Below, piece after piece: positions 9,312 through 18,818 of a stretch of DNA of 64,000 nt (its first letter is position 1; every line of letters begins with the position of its first letter). The translations under genes and the position numbers were made by a program. Source of the stretch: Lwoffella lincolnii. GTDB lineage: Bacteria; Pseudomonadota; Gammaproteobacteria; Pseudomonadales; Moraxellaceae. The stretch lies in assembly GCF_002014765.1 (NCBI RefSeq), contig NZ_MUYT01000001.1, forward strand, positions 62,001 through 126,000. Direction: 5' to 3'. Below the pieces are notes generated by a model. The model was not told the DNA's origin, did no database searches, and saw only the letters and a list, made by a program, of their open reading frames with translations.

Positions 9312-10409
9312 ATGATGAGGCTCACTCCCTTACAACGTTATGAGCAAGCCTTACAATCCACAGAGTTTAGTGAAGACCCACAGCAACGCATGGCAATGAC
9401 TTATTTGGATACGGTCAGCCATAAATTACAAAACTTTAATCCTGATAAAGGCTTTTTTGGCTTTTTTAAGCCAGCTCCAAAACCGCCAAAGGGCTTATAT
9501 ATGTGGGGGGGTGTTGGTCGTGGTAAAACATGGATGATGGACATGTTTTTTGACGCAGTGACTATTGAGCGTAAGATGCGAATGCACTTTCATCATTTTA
9601 TGAAAGATGTGCATAAACAGCTCAATGCGTTGTCAGGGCAGGCCAATCCGTTGGTCAGTGTGGCGGATAATATTCATAACAAGGCCATTTTAATATGTTT
9701 TGATGAATTTTTTGTCTCCAATGTGTCCGATGCGATGATTTTGGGTGATTTATTTACCCTGCTGTTTGAGCGTGGCATCACTTTGGTGGCAACTTCCAAC
9801 ATTGAGCCATCAGGCTTGTATAAAGACGGCCTGCATCGAGACCGTTTTTTACCTGCCATTGCTGAGTTAGAAAAACACACCAAGATAATGAACATTGATT
9901 CTGGCATTGATTATCGCCTAAGGGTGTTGCAACAAGCTCAATTATATGTATCACCATTGACCAAGGATAATGCCCATTGGCTTGCCAATCGCTTTGCCAG
10001 CCTTGCCAATCAGCAAAAAATCAGCAAAGACCCCATCAGCATCAATGGGCGACAAATCAGCATCAACGCCCGTACTGAAAATACCTTGTATTGTGAGTTT
10101 CGTCAGTTGTGCCTAGAGCCACGCTCAGCCAGTGATTTTATCGAAATTGCCAATGATTACAGTACCGTATTGGTGGATAATGTGCCAAAACTAAGCGATG
10201 AATTGCGTGACCCCACTCGTCGCTTTATTTATTTGGTGGATGAGTTTTATGATCGTCGGGTGAAGTTGCTTGTGCGAGCCCAACAGCCCATCTTAGAATT
10301 GTATCAAGGTGAAAAACTGGCGTTTGAGATTGAGCGGACTCGCTCAAGGCTTTTGGAGATGCAATCTGAAGCGTATCTCAAACAAGCACATCGGCTGGAT
10401 AAAAACTAA
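9312..10409 (+). CDS. zapE: Cell division ATPase ZapE (AFG1-like)
   Basis: A 365-residue AAA-type ATPase of the AFG1/ZapE family. Walker A is GGVGRGKTW near residue 60 and Walker B is ILICFDEFFVSN near 120. The family's MHFHHFM motif and the C-terminal YLVDEFYDRRVKL are also present. In E. coli ZapE associates with the Z ring and constricts it under stress or low oxygen; mitochondrial AFG1 works in protein quality control. The protein is cytoplasmic and of normal length. Two adjacent ATG codons are possible starts, with ggag about 10 bases upstream of the first. Confidence 0.93.
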   Translation: MMRLTPLQRYEQALQSTEFSEDPQQRMAMTYLDTVSHKLQNFNPDKGFFGFFKPAPKPPKGLYMWGGVGRGKTWMMDMFFDAVTIERKMRMHFHHFMKDVHKQLNALSGQANPLVSVADNIHNKAILICFDEFFVSNVSDAMILGDLFTLLFERGITLVATSNIEPSGLYKDGLHRDRFLPAIAELEKHTKIMNIDSGIDYRLRVLQQAQLYVSPLTKDNAHWLANRFASLANQQKISKDPISINGRQISINARTENTLYCEFRQLCLEPRSASDFIEIANDYSTVLVDNVPKLSDELRDPTRRFIYLVDEFYDRRVKLLVRAQQPILELYQGEKLAFEIERTRSRLLEMQSEAYLKQAHRLDKN

Positions 10410-10495
10410 CCAGCAGATGACCCATCACGCCAATACAAATCAATTTGTCCAAAACATCGATTACCCAAAACATCACTTATCCAAAGGAACACCAC

Positions 10496-11062
10496 ATGCC
10501 AACCAGCACCGATATTTTAGACTTTATCAAATCTCGCCGTTCCATCGGCAATTTGATTGCCCCTGCCCCCACTCGCAAACAAGTTGAGCAAGCCATTGAA
10601 GTTGCCATGTCTGCCCCTGACCATAAATCGCTCAATCCGTATCGTTTTGTTGTCCTAGCAGGCAATGCGTTAAAACAGTTTGGTGAAGCGTTAAAAACTG
10701 CTGCCATTGCTCAAGGACAAACCGATGAGATGAGTTTGAGCAAAACTGAAAATCTGCCCTTAAGAGCCCCCATGATAGTGGCGTGTGTTACCCGCTACCA
10801 AGACCATGAAAAAGTTCCGCATTGGGAGCAGTTGGCAGCGTGTGCTGCCAGCGTGCAAAATTTACTGCTTGCCTTTGATGCTCAAGGTTTTGCGACGGTA
10901 TGGCGGACAGGCTTGCTTGCCAATGAGCCAGCGGTTAAAGCATTTTTTGGTGTTGATGACATCAATCAAGTGGTGGGATTTGTTTATGTGGGAACGTATC
11001 AGGGTGATGTGCCAGAACGGGCAGTGATTTTGGTAGATGATTTTGTTGAGTTTCGTCAATAA
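10496..11062 (+). CDS. Nitroreductase family protein, YdjA-like
   Basis: A 188-residue FMN-dependent nitroreductase-like oxidoreductase. The family start FIKSRRSIGNLIAPAP (FMN-binding Arg pair) is followed by APDHKSLNPYRFVVL, AACAASVQNLLLAFDAQGFATVWRTG and VVGFVYVGT, all typical of YdjA-type members, which are short and dimeric. The natural substrate is unknown. The frame extends upstream to TTG 10445, but ATG 10496 has an aaagga ribosome-binding site seven bases ahead and matches the usual N-terminus, so it was chosen. Confidence 0.85.
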   Translation: MPTSTDILDFIKSRRSIGNLIAPAPTRKQVEQAIEVAMSAPDHKSLNPYRFVVLAGNALKQFGEALKTAAIAQGQTDEMSLSKTENLPLRAPMIVACVTRYQDHEKVPHWEQLAACAASVQNLLLAFDAQGFATVWRTGLLANEPAVKAFFGVDDINQVVGFVYVGTYQGDVPERAVILVDDFVEFRQ

Positions 11063-11210
11063 CCATCATAAATTTGGTTTACAATATACCTTATGATGCT
11101 TTCTCATCGTCATCGTTATGTTGTTACTGTCATATTGCCACTGATGTTATAATCAATATCATTTCTGTTACAATCAATGTCATTGCTGTTAAGATTAAAA
11201 AGGGAATTGC

Positions 11211-12443
11211 ATGAAAAAGCCACAATTGCCAACCAACTTAAGCGAGAATTTAGACAAGCTTGGCATCAATAAAGACAAAGCAAGCAAGCTTTTGGCGGAG
11301 ATATTGGACATGCGAAAAAAAACCAAACTGCCAGTGGATATTGATAAAGAACAACCAAATGCCCAAACTGATGCCAGCGAACAAACAGTCAAACAGACGA
11401 TGACCAGTCATGACCATGTTGCACCACTTCGATTGGTGTTTTTGGGTGGAGGCAGTTTTGGCACGGCAATGGCAAACATGGCAGCAAAAAATGGTTGCGA
11501 CTCAACGTTATGGGTACGCAATAAACGCAGTGTCAAACAGATGCAAAAACACCGCATTAACAAAAAATATCTGCCTAATCACCAACTCGATGAGACACTA
11601 AAGTTCAGCAATAACTTGGCAGAGAGTGTTAAGGACAAAGACATCATCTTTGTGGCAGTACCCAGCTCGGCGTTTAGAGAGATGCTACAAAATATTGCCC
11701 CACACATCACAGGGCAAGCGGTGGTGTCTTTAACCAAAGGCATGGAAAAAGACACTTTTGCGTTGATGAGCGACATCATCACCCAAGAGTTGCCTGAAGT
11801 GAGTTATGGGGTGATGAGTGGACCTAACCTTGCCAAAGAAATCATGGACAACATGCCATCAGGCACGGTCATCGCCAGCGAGTCAGAGCAGTTGCGTCAT
11901 GCGGTACAGATGGCATTGCATTCGGCGTTTTTTCGGGTGTTTGCCAGTGATGACGTGCGTGGTGTGGAGTTGGGTGGGGCATTAAAAAACATCTATGCCA
12001 TTGCCATGGGCATGGCAGCGACTTATGATGTGGGTGAAAACACCAAAGCCATGATTCTGACCCGTGCCTTGGCAGAGATGAGCCGATTTGGGGCACATAT
12101 GGGGGCAAATCCGTTGACATTTTTGGGGTTATCTGGTGTTGGTGATTTATACGCCACTTGTAGTTCAGAATTAAGCCGTAACTTTCGTATTGGTAAGCTG
12201 TTGGCACAGGGGGTAAGTCTTGAAAATGCCATCAAAAAGTTGGGACAAACGGCTGAAGGTCTCAATACCATTGAGCAAGTTAATCAAAAAGCCAAAAAAG
12301 ATGGCATCTATATGCCCATTACTCAAGCATTATATGCCGTGATTTATCAAGACCAAGCCCCCTTAGGGGTGGCATTACACTTAATGGAATCTGGCTTTAG
12401 AAGTGATGTGGAGTTTGTCATGCCACATAAGAACGTAAAGTAA
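11211..12443 (+). CDS. gpsA: NAD(P)H-dependent glycerol-3-phosphate dehydrogenase, N-terminally extended
   Basis: Reduces dihydroxyacetone phosphate to sn-glycerol 3-phosphate, the backbone of membrane phospholipids. The Rossmann motif FLGGGSFGTAMA begins near residue 78, and the catalytic region includes SLTKGME, GPNLAKEI, GGALKNIYAIAMGM and GLSGVGDLYATC. The 410 residues exceed the usual roughly 335 because of a 75-residue, charged N-terminal extension rich in Lys/Gln (KDKASKLLAEILDMRKKTK). Moraxellaceae GpsA proteins tend to be longer than those of enterics, so this may be a lineage feature. The ribosome-binding site (aaaaaggg) sits just before ATG 11211, supporting the long form. Confidence 0.93.
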   Translation: MKKPQLPTNLSENLDKLGINKDKASKLLAEILDMRKKTKLPVDIDKEQPNAQTDASEQTVKQTMTSHDHVAPLRLVFLGGGSFGTAMANMAAKNGCDSTLWVRNKRSVKQMQKHRINKKYLPNHQLDETLKFSNNLAESVKDKDIIFVAVPSSAFREMLQNIAPHITGQAVVSLTKGMEKDTFALMSDIITQELPEVSYGVMSGPNLAKEIMDNMPSGTVIASESEQLRHAVQMALHSAFFRVFASDDVRGVELGGALKNIYAIAMGMAATYDVGENTKAMILTRALAEMSRFGAHMGANPLTFLGLSGVGDLYATCSSELSRNFRIGKLLAQGVSLENAIKKLGQTAEGLNTIEQVNQKAKKDGIYMPITQALYAVIYQDQAPLGVALHLMESGFRSDVEFVMPHKNVK

Positions 12444-12639
12444 AGGACAGCGTGAAGTCAAGGAATGGACATACAAAGTGCTTTAACCAAAAAAGTAACC
12501 AAAAAAGAATAAGAAGCAGGGATAGACACTGTTGCATCAGCTGATTGACGGTAAAATTTACTCTAGGGAAAAAGCAGTCATTTTTTTATACCCATTGAAG
12601 CGTTTTATGATTGGGTAACTCATAAATAAAGGCAAATCA

Positions 12640-13140
12640 ATGAAAATCATCTTAATTCGCCACGGCGACGCAGGGGCATACACTCACCCAGACAGCGAGC
12701 GTCATCTGTCCGAACTTGGCAAATATCAAGCTGAGCAAACCGCTCATTGGCTGACTGACTATGGCAAAACATATGGCTTACCAACCTTATTTGTCTCAAG
12801 CCCTTATCACCGAGCCAAGCAAACATGTGACATCATCAGACAACCGTTTATCGATGCTTTTGTACAAATCAAAGCTCCCTTACAAATCATGGATAACATC
12901 ACGCCTAATGACGATGCCAAAGTCGCTTTACAAACATTGTGCGATGTTTTTGGAACAAGTGAGAGTGAGCAAATGATTGTGGTGGTCTGTCATATGCCCA
13001 TTGTTGCCAAATTGGTGGCATTGCTCACAGGCGATACGCCAGTCAGCTATGCCCTTGCTGAAGCCCGAGTGATTGACACGCCTGTGTTGGTAGAAGGACT
13101 TGGCAAGCAAACCGATGCCTTTATTCCCAAACAAGCCTAA
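12640..13140 (+). CDS. sixA: Phosphohistidine phosphatase SixA
   Basis: A 166-residue histidine phosphatase. The catalytic RHG motif is at residues 8-10 (ILIRHGDAG), the second Arg lies in SSPYHRAKQT and the late catalytic His in VVCHMP. SixA removes phosphate from phosphohistidine, for example on phosphotransfer domains. It lies after gpsA and just before gspL, an order also seen in related bacteria. Start ATG 12640 follows the ribosome-binding site aaaggc. Confidence 0.88.
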   Translation: MKIILIRHGDAGAYTHPDSERHLSELGKYQAEQTAHWLTDYGKTYGLPTLFVSSPYHRAKQTCDIIRQPFIDAFVQIKAPLQIMDNITPNDDAKVALQTLCDVFGTSESEQMIVVVCHMPIVAKLVALLTGDTPVSYALAEARVIDTPVLVEGLGKQTDAFIPKQA

Positions 13141-13163
13141 ATCAGACGCCCTAAATCAGTTCA

Positions 13164-14621
13164 GTGACCTTACCCATGATTACCCTATGGATACCCACGC
13201 TTTTTGATGCTGTTGCTATGGATAACAATCAATCCAACCAAACAGCCAGCCATGTTTATCTTTACCAAGAAAAACAAAATCAAGAAGAACAAACAGGTAA
13301 ACTTGACCTGTGGCATGGCCATGCCAATTTATCAGCGGTTGCCAAAGACCACCCCAATGCTGATGTGTGCTTATACATACCGTCCACCAGCGTGTTGCAA
13401 CTGCCTCAATGGTTAAGTAGCAAACGTTGCCAACAGTTGGGTGAATCAGGAATGCGGTATTTATTTGAAGAGATGACATTAACGCCTGTTGAACAGTTGC
13501 AGATTAAGTCATGGAGTGTGGGTAATTTACATCAGTTATTTGCCTTACCACAAGCTCAGATTGAGCAGTGGCAATACGCCACCGAACTGGTTGGATTAAA
13601 GCTTGTGGCGTTGTTGCCTGATTATCTGTTGCTGCCCATTCCTAAAATGGGACAGCGAAGTGTGTATCTGTATTTTGATAAGCAAACATTGTTGATGCGT
13701 CGCTCTGTGTCTCATGGTGGGGCGATTGGTTATCTGCCATTAATGGTACAACAGTGGTTGGCAAATCAAGATAATCAAGATAATGATGTGGCTGATGTTG
13801 ATGATGACTTGCTGACATCGCATGTCAATCATTCAACACAACCCGACCATGTGAACGATGAACAATTAGACAATGTGTATGTCATCTCTTCTTCTGGGCT
13901 TATGGCATCTAATGACGATGATGCGACATGGCACACCACCGTAGAACAGATGGGCAACCGTCATGGCTGGCAAGAAGGCATCAGTCAACTGTTGCATCAT
14001 GGCATTGCGGTGCATGGCAGCCAAGCGACATTAACCCCTGTGGCACAGCCCATTCAACATTCATTAAATTTTTACCACATCAAACGCACGTCCATCGCAT
14101 CGCCTTATCTTAAGACTGCCATCATGGTGATGATGGTGGCATTGGCATTACAGTTGATGGTTGATGCCTTGCAAATTCAGCAATACAGTACCGCCAGTCA
14201 AGCCACCCAAACTGCCATTCGTGAGCAATACCAAGCATGGTATCCTAACGAACGACTCAACAACCGCACACAGTTACAAACTCAGTTATCGCCAAAACTT
14301 ATCAATACCGCTGGACAAAATGATGCCACAAGCACACAAATGCAACAGATAAGTGCCTTATTAAGACAGTCTGATGTGGTGGCAAGCGTGCTAAATATGC
14401 AGCCAGAACAGATAGAAATGACTGTGCTTGCAAATAATCGCCAAAGTTTAGACACATTGGTGGCAAATTTACAACAAGCAGGTATGAATGCCAACTTAGG
14501 CACGGTAAGCAATGTTACGGTAAGCGATGCCACGGTGAATACCACCGCCCAAGCAAACACAACCGTGCCTGCTCCTAACAGCCAAGTACAAGGACAGTTG
14601 GTGGTAACGCTGGGGTCTTAA
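13164..14621 (+). CDS. gspL: Type II secretion system inner-membrane protein GspL
   Basis: About 485 residues. The N-terminal cytoplasmic actin-like domain (with LFEEMTLTPVEQLQIKSW) is followed by one membrane segment near residue 315 (AIMVMMVALALQLMVDA) and a small periplasmic domain. GspL links the secretion ATPase GspE to the inner-membrane platform and binds GspM, whose gene follows 51 bases later. An Asp/Asn-rich loop at about residues 190-215 is low complexity. The start is either GTG 13164 or ATG 13176; neither has a clear ribosome-binding site. The other secretion genes are not in this window, consistent with dispersed type II genes in this family. Confidence 0.8.
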   Translation: MTLPMITLWIPTLFDAVAMDNNQSNQTASHVYLYQEKQNQEEQTGKLDLWHGHANLSAVAKDHPNADVCLYIPSTSVLQLPQWLSSKRCQQLGESGMRYLFEEMTLTPVEQLQIKSWSVGNLHQLFALPQAQIEQWQYATELVGLKLVALLPDYLLLPIPKMGQRSVYLYFDKQTLLMRRSVSHGGAIGYLPLMVQQWLANQDNQDNDVADVDDDLLTSHVNHSTQPDHVNDEQLDNVYVISSSGLMASNDDDATWHTTVEQMGNRHGWQEGISQLLHHGIAVHGSQATLTPVAQPIQHSLNFYHIKRTSIASPYLKTAIMVMMVALALQLMVDALQIQQYSTASQATQTAIREQYQAWYPNERLNNRTQLQTQLSPKLINTAGQNDATSTQMQQISALLRQSDVVASVLNMQPEQIEMTVLANNRQSLDTLVANLQQAGMNANLGTVSNVTVSDATVNTTAQANTTVPAPNSQVQGQLVVTLGS

Positions 14622-14672
14622 ATGTGATGTTCACAGCATCTTTTTTTATTTTATGCAATGGCAATTTGATTT

Positions 14673-15203
14673 ATGGCAAATTCAGCAGGAATCAGTAAAC
14701 GACTTAAACCAAAATTTGACCTGACCAACACATGGTACGACTTAACCAACAAATGGCAACAGCTGTCCGCCCGTGACCGCATGGCGTTGATGGTGTTGTT
14801 GGCATTTTTATTGGTGATGATGTTGTTTGGGGCATGGACCTTACACACCAATGCCCAAGCCAGCCAGCAAGCTTATACCAATAAAGTCAATGATTATTTT
14901 TGGTTACGGTCGCAAGCAGGCAATCTAAAACCACAAGATGCCAGTCAACTGTTGCAAGATGGCGACTCTCAGCCGTTATCCACACAAGTATCGTCATTAT
15001 TGAGCCATCATGGCATCATCAATCCTCAGGTAATGACAGCGGGTAATGGCGTACAACTGTCATTTGAACACCACAGCCAAGCCACCGTGTCGCAAGCCAT
15101 CAGTCAATTACAGATGCAAGGGTACGTGTTTGATGCTCTACAAATCCGTCAAGACCCCAATACTCATGTTTTGCAGGTACAGGCAAACATATCAGCCCAT
15201 TAA
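14673..15203 (+). CDS. gspM: Type II secretion system protein GspM
   Basis: A 176-residue bitopic membrane protein. A short basic cytoplasmic start (KRLKPKFDL) and WQQLSARDRMALMVLLAFLLVMMLFGAW form the classic GspM entry plus membrane helix (about residues 40-60). A periplasmic ferredoxin-like domain follows. GspM stabilises and pairs with GspL, encoded directly upstream. The protein is of normal length. Confidence 0.82.
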   Translation: MANSAGISKRLKPKFDLTNTWYDLTNKWQQLSARDRMALMVLLAFLLVMMLFGAWTLHTNAQASQQAYTNKVNDYFWLRSQAGNLKPQDASQLLQDGDSQPLSTQVSSLLSHHGIINPQVMTAGNGVQLSFEHHSQATVSQAISQLQMQGYVFDALQIRQDPNTHVLQVQANISAH

Positions 15204-15285
15204 CTATCTCAGCCCATTAACATTAAATAGTCATGATGGATAATAATGGATATTTGGCGGTGTTTGGGTTTATTGGGTTTAAGGT

Positions 15286-16335
15286 TTAATCGCTTATCCA
15301 AATGGGCTCTGGGTGTAAACTGATGCCGTACTTTGCCTTGACGGTACTAATGATTAAGTTTTGTGTGGCAGTGATGTCCGCTTGGCTGGCAGGTGGTTCA
15401 TCAACTTTACTGTGATTGGTGAGTACCAGTGCTTGCTTATCATGGATTAATATTGGATAAATGCCTTTGCCTTTCAGACCAGCATGGTCAATCAACCATG
15501 CGGCAGGCACTTTAACCAACGATTCGTTAGAGTTGCTGGATTGAACGTGATGGCATGGTAGGTCAGGATAATATGACAGCAGATGTTTATAATCGGCTTG
15601 GCTGATGATGGGGTTTTGAAAAAAACTGCCACAGTTTGGCAAGATTTTTGGGTCAGGTAATTTGCTTTGGCGGATACTGATGACAGCATTCATGACATCT
15701 AAGGGAGTGGGCATGTCTTGAATGTGGTTGGCAACCGCTTTGACATCACCATAATCCACACAAACGTCAGTGGCATCTTTATGCAGCCGAAATCCTACAC
15801 GGCTAATCAACCATGTGTTGGGATTTTGTTTAAATATGCTGTTGCGATAACCAAATTGACACGCCTTGTTATCTAAAGTGTGCCATTGACCACTGGGAAT
15901 GTGATACGCACGCACATAAGTTAGGCAATCTTCGATTTGCACACCATATGCACCAATGTTTTGTACAGGGGCTGCTCCCACCAGACCGGGGATTAAAGCC
16001 AAATTTTCTAACCCATACCAGCCGTTTTGTGTGCATTGCACCACCAATTCATGCCAAGAATGCCCTGCCATGACTTCAATATCAACACCATACTCGCCGT
16101 CTTTTAGCGCATGAATGCCTGAAAACCTTGGTAAAATCACACTTTTTGTTAGGTGTTTGGGTAAGATGATGTTACTGCCACCAGATAACAGCAAAAACCC
16201 ATTTGTGTCATCAGCCACTTGTGGCATGATGCTGGTGATGTCAGATTCTTGTTCTAAAACGATGAGTTTATCGGCAGTACATGCCAATGCCATGGTATTT
16301 CTTTTGCGTAAGTCTTGATGATAAAGAATCTGCAT
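15286..16335 (-). CDS. murB: UDP-N-acetylenolpyruvoylglucosamine reductase (type I MurB)
   Basis: Reduces UDP-GlcNAc-enolpyruvate to UDP-MurNAc in peptidoglycan precursor synthesis, using FAD and NADPH. The 349 residues contain the FAD-binding LLSGGSNIILP, GLENLALIPGLVGAAPVQNIGAYG, YRNSIFK (catalytic region Tyr and Arg) and GSFFQNP with the proton-donating Ser. A C-terminal substrate-binding part (PAAWLIDHAGLKG) and the length mark the longer E. coli-like class. Start ATG 16335 is in-frame with the family's usual N-terminus. Confidence 0.95.
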   Translation of the reverse strand: MQILYHQDLRKRNTMALACTADKLIVLEQESDITSIMPQVADDTNGFLLLSGGSNIILPKHLTKSVILPRFSGIHALKDGEYGVDIEVMAGHSWHELVVQCTQNGWYGLENLALIPGLVGAAPVQNIGAYGVQIEDCLTYVRAYHIPSGQWHTLDNKACQFGYRNSIFKQNPNTWLISRVGFRLHKDATDVCVDYGDVKAVANHIQDMPTPLDVMNAVISIRQSKLPDPKILPNCGSFFQNPIISQADYKHLLSYYPDLPCHHVQSSNSNESLVKVPAAWLIDHAGLKGKGIYPILIHDKQALVLTNHSKVDEPPASQADITATQNLIISTVKAKYGISLHPEPIWISD

Positions 16336-16479
16336 GATGATATTGATGGCTCGATAACGTGAAGATGAATTAAGGTAAAAAGAAATTAATGTAAAAAAGA
16401 AATTAAGGTAAAGATAAATGAAGATAAGTAAGGTGAATGTTAAGCGATGGTAAAATAAGATGGCGTTAACGTTGTGAAT

Positions 16480-16893
16480 TTAATGGTGTGATTTTAACCG
16501 ATGTAACTCACGGCGTTGTTTTTTGTTGGGTTTGCTGTCGGGTCTGGCAAGATTGGCAAGTTTTCTTTGTTCGGCATAAAAGGCACGCCGTGAGCGACTT
16601 TCGGCAGTCTCTTCATACAATGTTTGTGCGATACTGGCACTGCCACGCTGAGCCGATAAGGCTTGCACCACCACGGTTTTTTCGCTCATGGTGGTGGCAG
16701 AGCCTTGACGCACGGTGATTATATCGCCAATGCTGATTTCTTTGCTGGTCTTGACACGACCACCACCCATATGCACCTTGCCCCCTTCGATGGCTTTTTT
16801 GGCAAGGCTACGGGTACGAAAAAACCGAGCCGCCCACAGCCATTTGTCTATCCTTACTTTATCATCTGTGTTGCTGTTTGTGTTGTCGTTCAT
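16480..16893 (-). CDS. hslR: Ribosome-associated heat-shock protein Hsp15 (S4 domain)
   Basis: A 137-residue RNA-binding protein with an N-terminal S4 domain (VRIDKWLWAARFFRTRSLAKKAIEGG and KVHMGGGRVKTSKEI) and a basic tail (KPNKKQRRELHRLKSH). E. coli Hsp15 binds 50S subunits carrying a stranded nascent chain and helps recycle them. Length and order of motifs are normal. It is transcribed alone on the minus strand. Confidence 0.88.
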   Translation of the reverse strand: MNDNTNSNTDDKVRIDKWLWAARFFRTRSLAKKAIEGGKVHMGGGRVKTSKEISIGDIITVRQGSATTMSEKTVVVQALSAQRGSASIAQTLYEETAESRSRRAFYAEQRKLANLARPDSKPNKKQRRELHRLKSHH

Positions 16894-17001
16894 ATGTTTG
16901 TTGGTCTGTCTGTTGGTTGATTATCGTATTTGCTCATTATTGTAAAGCAAGGAGTGTTATTTTAAAAACCGTTGTCTTAAAACATGTTATTTTAAAACTT
17001 G

Positions 17002-18555
17002 TTATTTTAAAAACAACTGATAACCCACATTATCATTGATGGGTTCACAGTCATAACCGATGTCATTTAACGCATCTTGCAGTTGTCTTGAGTTGTCTTG
17101 AGTGGCTTGCAAACCCACCAGTACTCGACCATCTGCTGCCCCATGATTGCGATAATGAAACAGGGTGATGTTAAAGTCACTGCCCAGTTTTTCTAAAAAA
17201 TTTAACAATGCCCCTGGACGCTCTGGGAACAGCACTCGAAACAGCTGTTCATTGGCAACGTCAGCATGACCGCCAATCAGATAGCGAATGTGGGTTTTGG
17301 CAATTTCATCATCGGTCAAGTCATGTGCCAAATAGCCGTTATCTACCAACTGTTTTGCGATGGTTTGGCGTTCTTTTTCACCTTCTTTTAGGGCGATACC
17401 AACAAAGATGCTGGCAAGCTCGTTTGAATCTGGGGCATTGCTTGAGCGTACTCGATAGTTAAATTCAGTGATGTTGCGTCCATGTAAATTACGACAAAAG
17501 TTTAAAAACGCCCCTGTCTGTTCAGGAATGGTGACCGCAAATATGGCTTCTTTATTTTCACCAATTTCAGTACGCTCGGCAATGTAGCGTAAGCGGTCAA
17601 AGTTCATATTCGCACCACAGATGATGGCAACGCAGTTTTTGCCCTGTAATTGATGGGCTTGAATGTATTTTTTCATGCCAGCCACTGCCAATGCCCCAGC
17701 TGGTTCAACGATGCTACGGTTTTCTTCAAAAACATCTTTGATGGCAGCACACACTTCATCATTATTACAAGTTACCACATTGGGGTTAACAATGACCCCA
17801 CTGCCATCACTTTTTGGCAATCTGACCAATTCAAATGGCAATTCACCAAGTTGAGCCACCGCCACGCCGTCAACGAACAACCCCACTTGTGGTAAGCGAA
17901 TGCGTTCGCCTGTCTCCAAAGCAGCCTTTAGACAAGCGGCATCTTCTGGTTCAACGGCAATCACCTGCACATGGGGGGCAACCTCTCCTAAAAATGCCGC
18001 CACACCAGCCAGCAAACCACCGCCACCTGTGGCGATGAACACATAATCCATGTCTCGCCATTGTTGGTTAAGCTCCATGCCAATTGTCCCTTGACCTGCA
18101 ATCACTTGAGCGTTGTCATAAGGCGGAATGAAGGTTAAGCCGTCCGCTTCACTGATGGCAATGGCATGGCGGTTGGCATCATCAAAGCTATCACCGTGTA
18201 GCACCACATTACCACCCAATGCTTTAACCGCATTGACTTTAATCTCAGGTGTGGTGGTTGGCATGACAATGACGTTGGGAATATTTAAATGTTTGGCAGA
18301 ATATGCCACACCTTGAGCGTGGTTACCTGCTGACGCACAAATTACGCCACGTTGACGCTGTTCGTCCGTTAATTGGCTGATGCAGTTATACGCCCCACGC
18401 AGTTTAAAAGAAAAAACAGGTTGCAAATCTTCCCGTTTAAAGCGAATGTGATTATCATAACGCTGGCTTAGCTTGGGGGCGGTCTCAAGTGGTGTTTGAA
18501 TGGCAACGTCATAGACGCTTGCTTGTAATATGGCTCGAACCCATTTTGATAACAT
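17002..18555 (-). CDS. ilvA: Biosynthetic threonine ammonia-lyase
   Basis: Converts threonine to 2-oxobutanoate, the first committed step to isoleucine, with pyridoxal phosphate. The catalytic domain has FSFKLRGAYN (PLP-binding Lys), ASAGNHAQGVAYSA, GGGGLLAGVAAF and a C-terminal pair of ACT-like regulatory segments (IFAVTIPEQTGAFLNF and LFRVLFPERPGALLNF), which mediate isoleucine inhibition. Length is 517 residues from ATG 18555, close to E. coli IlvA. The frame runs upstream to 18660, but ATG 18555 has a strong aggaaa ribosome-binding site and matches the family start. No leader peptide or attenuator was seen. Confidence 0.94.
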   Translation of the reverse strand: MLSKWVRAILQASVYDVAIQTPLETAPKLSQRYDNHIRFKREDLQPVFSFKLRGAYNCISQLTDEQRQRGVICASAGNHAQGVAYSAKHLNIPNVIVMPTTTPEIKVNAVKALGGNVVLHGDSFDDANRHAIAISEADGLTFIPPYDNAQVIAGQGTIGMELNQQWRDMDYVFIATGGGGLLAGVAAFLGEVAPHVQVIAVEPEDAACLKAALETGERIRLPQVGLFVDGVAVAQLGELPFELVRLPKSDGSGVIVNPNVVTCNNDEVCAAIKDVFEENRSIVEPAGALAVAGMKKYIQAHQLQGKNCVAIICGANMNFDRLRYIAERTEIGENKEAIFAVTIPEQTGAFLNFCRNLHGRNITEFNYRVRSSNAPDSNELASIFVGIALKEGEKERQTIAKQLVDNGYLAHDLTDDEIAKTHIRYLIGGHADVANEQLFRVLFPERPGALLNFLEKLGSDFNITLFHYRNHGAADGRVLVGLQATQDNSRQLQDALNDIGYDCEPINDNVGYQLFLK

Positions 18556-18818
18556 CTTAAATTTCCTGCTAGGTGGATAGGTAACTATGGCTAAGTGGAT
18601 AATGATGACAGACGATGATAACAGACTAAGACAGTCAATGAAAAGTAACAAAAAGGTCAATCATGTGTTTTTATGTGTGAACGTTTTTATGCTTTAAAAT
18701 TGATAAGCTTTTAACATGAATGATAAGTATACTGTCAGCATAACATCAGTTACAATGGTCATGACACGATTCATGATCATGGTCAAAATCCTTAAATTCA
18801 TATCATAAGGGGAATCTT

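Noticed and set aside
17002..18660. Longer IlvA start at 18660
   Set aside because: The added 35 residues are hydrophobic and unlike the family; ATG 18555 has a strong ribosome-binding site.
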